Below are positions 61,351 through 64,000 of a DNA stretch of 64,000 nt, one piece after another. The stretch is from Catenulispora sp. EB89 (GTDB taxonomy: Bacteria > Actinomycetota > Actinomycetes > Streptomycetales > Catenulisporaceae), in the NCBI RefSeq assembly GCF_041261445.1, contig NZ_JBGCCU010000022.1, positions 62,001-126,000 on the forward strand, written 5' to 3'. Position numbers and translations under genes: made by a program. Under the pieces are notes generated by a model. It made no database searches. It was given only the letters and a program-made list of their open reading frames with translations, and had not been told where the DNA came from. Numbering within the stretch: position 1 is the stretch's first letter; every line of letters begins with the position of its first letter.

Positions 61351-64000
61351 GTGGCTGACACCGGTCGTTTCATGAGGTCTGACAGGACCCGACGCCGACG
61401 GCGTGAGCGGGTCGTGGCAGTCCTGGCGATTGCAGCGTTGGGTGTGGGGGTGATGTCGTCGCCGTCGAACGGCGCGACGCCCGCACCGCCGAAGTCGAAA
61501 TCGACGTTGGTGAAGTACAAGGGCAAGGCCCGCACGCTGGACTCCACGGTCGCCGGTGCGGCGTGGAAGCCTTCGCCGATCAAAACGCCGCCGCGCCCGA
61601 AGACGTTGGCGTTGACGGCTACCGGGTTCCCCGCCGCGGCCACAGCCGACGTTGCCGTTGCCGCGCATGCATCGACGATGGCGACTCAGGATTCGAACGC
61701 GGCGTCGCCGAGTCTGGTCCAGGCGGCCGGTACGCCGGTTCTCATCGGTGCCCCGGCCTCGCAGGCGGCCCGTAGCGCGGCCTCGGCGGCTGGCTTGGGC
61801 GCTGATGCGACGGCGGTGGTGGCTCCGGCGAAGGTGACGGTGTCGGTCGCTGATCACGCCGCGGCCACCGCCGCCGGTATCAGCGGCGTGGTGGTGTCAC
61901 TCACTCGTTCCGATGGCCAGACCGGCCCGGCCTCAGTCGCTGTGGGCTTGGATTACTCCACGTTCGCCCGGGCGTTCGGCGGTGACCTGCCGGACCGGTT
62001 GCAGCTGGTGGCGTTGCCGTCGTGTGCTTTGACGACGCCGAAGGTGGCTGCGTGCCGTACGCAGACCTCGGTGAAGTTCGTCAACGACGGCGCGGGCAAG
62101 AAGCTGACCGCCACGGTGACGCTGCCGGGCGCCGCGTCGCCTGCGGCTGCTTCGAGTTCGTCGTCCTCTGCGGCGCCGAAGGCGCAGGCGATGGTGCTGG
62201 CGGCGACCTCGACGCCGGCGGGCTCGACCGGTTCTTACAGCGCCACGTCGTTGTCGGCCTCGAACAGTTGGGGCGAGGGCGGCGATACGGGGTCGTTCAC
62301 CTACTCCTATCCGATCGTCACGCCGCCGTCTCTAAGCGGAGCCGGTCCGAGCGTCGCTTTGTCGTATGACTCCGGCAGTGTGGACGGTAAGACCGCGGTG
62401 GAGAACTCGCAGCCGTCGTGGATCGGTGACGGCTGGGACTACGGTCCCGGCTACATTGAGCGGACCTACACACCCTGCGCCAAGGCGATGCCGACAGCCT
62501 TCCCGACCTCGGCTGACAACTGTTTCGCCCGGGACAAGAACGGCAATCTGCTGCCGGCTTTGACGATGTCGTTCGGGTCGCATGGTGGGCAGTTGGTGCC
62601 TCTTAACTCCTCCAACACCTCGTTCGCGCTGCCGACCGATGACGGTACCCGGGTCGACGTGCTCTACGGTCAGATCAACAACGGCACCCGGACTGGTGAG
62701 TTCTACCGTGTGCGTAGCCCTGATGGTTCGGTGGCGTTCTTCGGCGCCATGATTCTGCCGGATTCCAGTGCGATTACCGCGGCGCCGGGGTCGACGGTTC
62801 CGGGCAGCAGTGGTTTGACGGACGGTTCCACGTGGATTGAGCCGGTGTTCAACGATGCTGCCTCGTCGGGGTGTCAGGACCCGACGAAGGTGACCAACCC
62901 GCAACCGGCTGGTTCGAACTGTATGCAGGCGTGGCGGTGGAACGTCGACTATGTCATCGACGCGCACACGAATGTCACGAGGTACAGCTACATCCCGGAG
63001 ACCAACTACTACGGGTTCGGAACCGCCAAGGCTCCGATGTGGTACGAGCGCGGCGGTGTGCTGAAGGAGATCGACTACGGTTTCCAGCTTGCGGATCTGC
63101 AGGGCGGCGCTACTCCGACGCCGGCTGCGAGCGTGGCGTTCAATACCGCGACCCGCTGCGTGGACCCCAACACTGACGGCGTTTATGCTTCCACCTACGG
63201 TGAGGGCGCGCCTGGTTGTGGCGGCGCGTCGTTCGACACAATCGCCTCGGCCAGCATGGTCGACACCCCGGTGGACTTGAACTGCCCCTCCACCGGAACC
63301 GCCAACAACCAGTGTCAGATCCAGTCGCCGTCGTTCTGGACCTCGCGGCGTCTGGCGTCGATCGTCACCCAGGTCGACGTCAACGGCAACCTGCAGCCGG
63401 TCGACCACTGGGATCTGTTCAACCAGTTCCACACACTGGACACCGCGAACTCGCCGATGTGGCTGGCGGCGATCCGCCGCTGCGCGGCCTCGGCGGTCGG
63501 AAACAACGGCCTGTGCCCGGCGGCGAACGGAACTGCCAACCAGCCGGTGCTGCCGGATGTGCAGTTCATCCCGCAGGTTCTGGCGCAGCGTGTTCCGGGT
63601 GTGACCGGTACGAATGTGCCGGCGAACCTGCCTGCCTACCAGCGTGAGCGGATCGCCGAGATCTTCGATGAACTCGGCGCCACCACCGCCGTCACCTACG
63701 ACGACCCGACGCTGAACCCCTCCACCGGCAAGAGCAACTACGCACCTCTTGGCTGTACCGCCCCGCCGGCGACCACCCCGGACTGGCACAACACCCAGCT
63801 GTGCTACCCAGAGTATTGGACCGCACCGGGGACGAGCGGACCGTTCACGGACTGGTTCCAGAAATATGTGGTCACTGGGATCAGCACCCAGGACAACACG
63901 CATGCGCAGAACGCACCGGCGGCGGTGACCACTGCCACCTACGTCTATGGCAGCAGCTCCAGCAGCATCTACAACACCCCCACCGCCAACGGTGCCGGCG
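61351..64000 (+). CDS. secreted SpvB/RHS-type (YD-repeat) giant protein, 3' partial
   Basis: An open frame of at least 883 codons running off the right edge. The N-terminus is a signal peptide: basic SDRTRRRRRERV, hydrophobic VVAVLAIAALGVGVM, then SSPSNGA. After an Ala/Ser/Thr-rich region, FTYSYPIVTPPSLSGAGPSV, ALSYDSGSVDG, QPSWIGDGWDYGPGYIERTY and VRSPDGSVAFFG match the N-terminal shell region of actinobacterial RHS/SpvB-like proteins. Such proteins wrap a C-terminal toxin or effector, which lies outside this window. The GTG at 61351 has GGGGGA 6 nt upstream; an ATG at 61372 is an alternative. A downstream small immunity gene may follow outside the window. Confidence 0.9.
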   Translation, partial: MADTGRFMRSDRTRRRRRERVVAVLAIAALGVGVMSSPSNGATPAPPKSKSTLVKYKGKARTLDSTVAGAAWKPSPIKTPPRPKTLALTATGFPAAATADVAVAAHASTMATQDSNAASPSLVQAAGTPVLIGAPASQAARSAASAAGLGADATAVVAPAKVTVSVADHAAATAAGISGVVVSLTRSDGQTGPASVAVGLDYSTFARAFGGDLPDRLQLVALPSCALTTPKVAACRTQTSVKFVNDGAGKKLTATVTLPGAASPAAASSSSSSAAPKAQAMVLAATSTPAGSTGSYSATSLSASNSWGEGGDTGSFTYSYPIVTPPSLSGAGPSVALSYDSGSVDGKTAVENSQPSWIGDGWDYGPGYIERTYTPCAKAMPTAFPTSADNCFARDKNGNLLPALTMSFGSHGGQLVPLNSSNTSFALPTDDGTRVDVLYGQINNGTRTGEFYRVRSPDGSVAFFGAMILPDSSAITAAPGSTVPGSSGLTDGSTWIEPVFNDAASSGCQDPTKVTNPQPAGSNCMQAWRWNVDYVIDAHTNVTRYSYIPETNYYGFGTAKAPMWYERGGVLKEIDYGFQLADLQGGATPTPAASVAFNTATRCVDPNTDGVYASTYGEGAPGCGGASFDTIASASMVDTPVDLNCPSTGTANNQCQIQSPSFWTSRRLASIVTQVDVNGNLQPVDHWDLFNQFHTLDTANSPMWLAAIRRCAASAVGNNGLCPAANGTANQPVLPDVQFIPQVLAQRVPGVTGTNVPANLPAYQRERIAEIFDELGATTAVTYDDPTLNPSTGKSNYAPLGCTAPPATTPDWHNTQLCYPEYWTAPGTSGPFTDWFQKYVVTGISTQDNTHAQNAPAAVTTATYVYGSSSSSIYNTPTANGAG

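Noticed and set aside
62332-63903. 523-codon minus-strand open frame at the right end
   Set aside because: It is antisense to the SpvB/RHS-type gene, which has a signal peptide, ribosome site and recognisable family blocks.

Overview
The window is GC-rich with strong G/C third-position bias, frequent GTG and TTG starts, many start/stop overlaps and several apparently leaderless genes. F420-dependent enzymes, a mycothiol-type DinB-superfamily protein, CW_binding_2 cell-wall repeats and SCO-type actinobacterial families place it in a filamentous actinomycete chromosome. My guess is the Catenulisporales or a relative, which is inference. I saw no tRNA, rRNA, CRISPR array or intact insertion sequence.

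The most unusual region is 1041-14390, a mirror-image locus. From a divergent centre at about 7.3-7.5 kb, two arms run outward with the same gene order: a 610-620 aa protein (SCO2524-like), a ParA/MinD-like variant P-loop protein (SCO2523-like), SCO2522-like, SCO2521-like, then GNAT acetyltransferases. Each arm is closed by a convergent gene for a protein with an alpha-helical cytoplasmic domain and a two-helix, ion-channel-like C-terminus. The arms are diverged paralogues, not a recent inverted duplication. In both P-loop proteins the Walker A lysine is arginine (KGGTGRS). The biochemical function is unknown to me.

14.4-24.0 kb: a GNAT enzyme; a tandem glycine riboswitch with gcvP; an MFS exporter; an ABC exporter pair divergent from a two-component system. 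24.0-27.5 kb: a phosphotransferase, a decayed amidohydrolase gene, an inositol-monophosphatase-family enzyme and a DUF5999 protein. 27.5-38.8 kb: a lipid-proximal VWA/substrate-binding protein, a GCS2-type glutamate-cysteine ligase, a CPBP protease, VOC and GNAT proteins, a SEL1 repeat protein, acyltransferase, thioesterase, DinB-type and YbhB proteins. 38.8-39.2 kb is a GC-rich coding-like repeat.

39.4-53.0 kb: enoyl-reductase-like enzyme, DMT transporter/MarR pair, DUF1992, solitary tyrosine recombinase, PrmC-like methyltransferase, a 41-aa basic protein, an ArsR/MFS operon, a TetR/NTF2 pair with duplicated palindromic operators, xylulokinase and a PF04672 methyltransferase. 53.0-55.2 kb is a second ArsR-type/MFS operon. 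Its MFS start codon region is repeated as exact 53-bp units, making a chain of micro-ORFs whose stops overlap the next start.

55.7-61.3 kb is a decay zone with gene remnants around a large cell-wall-binding surface protein. The window ends inside a secreted SpvB/RHS-type protein gene that continues beyond the right edge.
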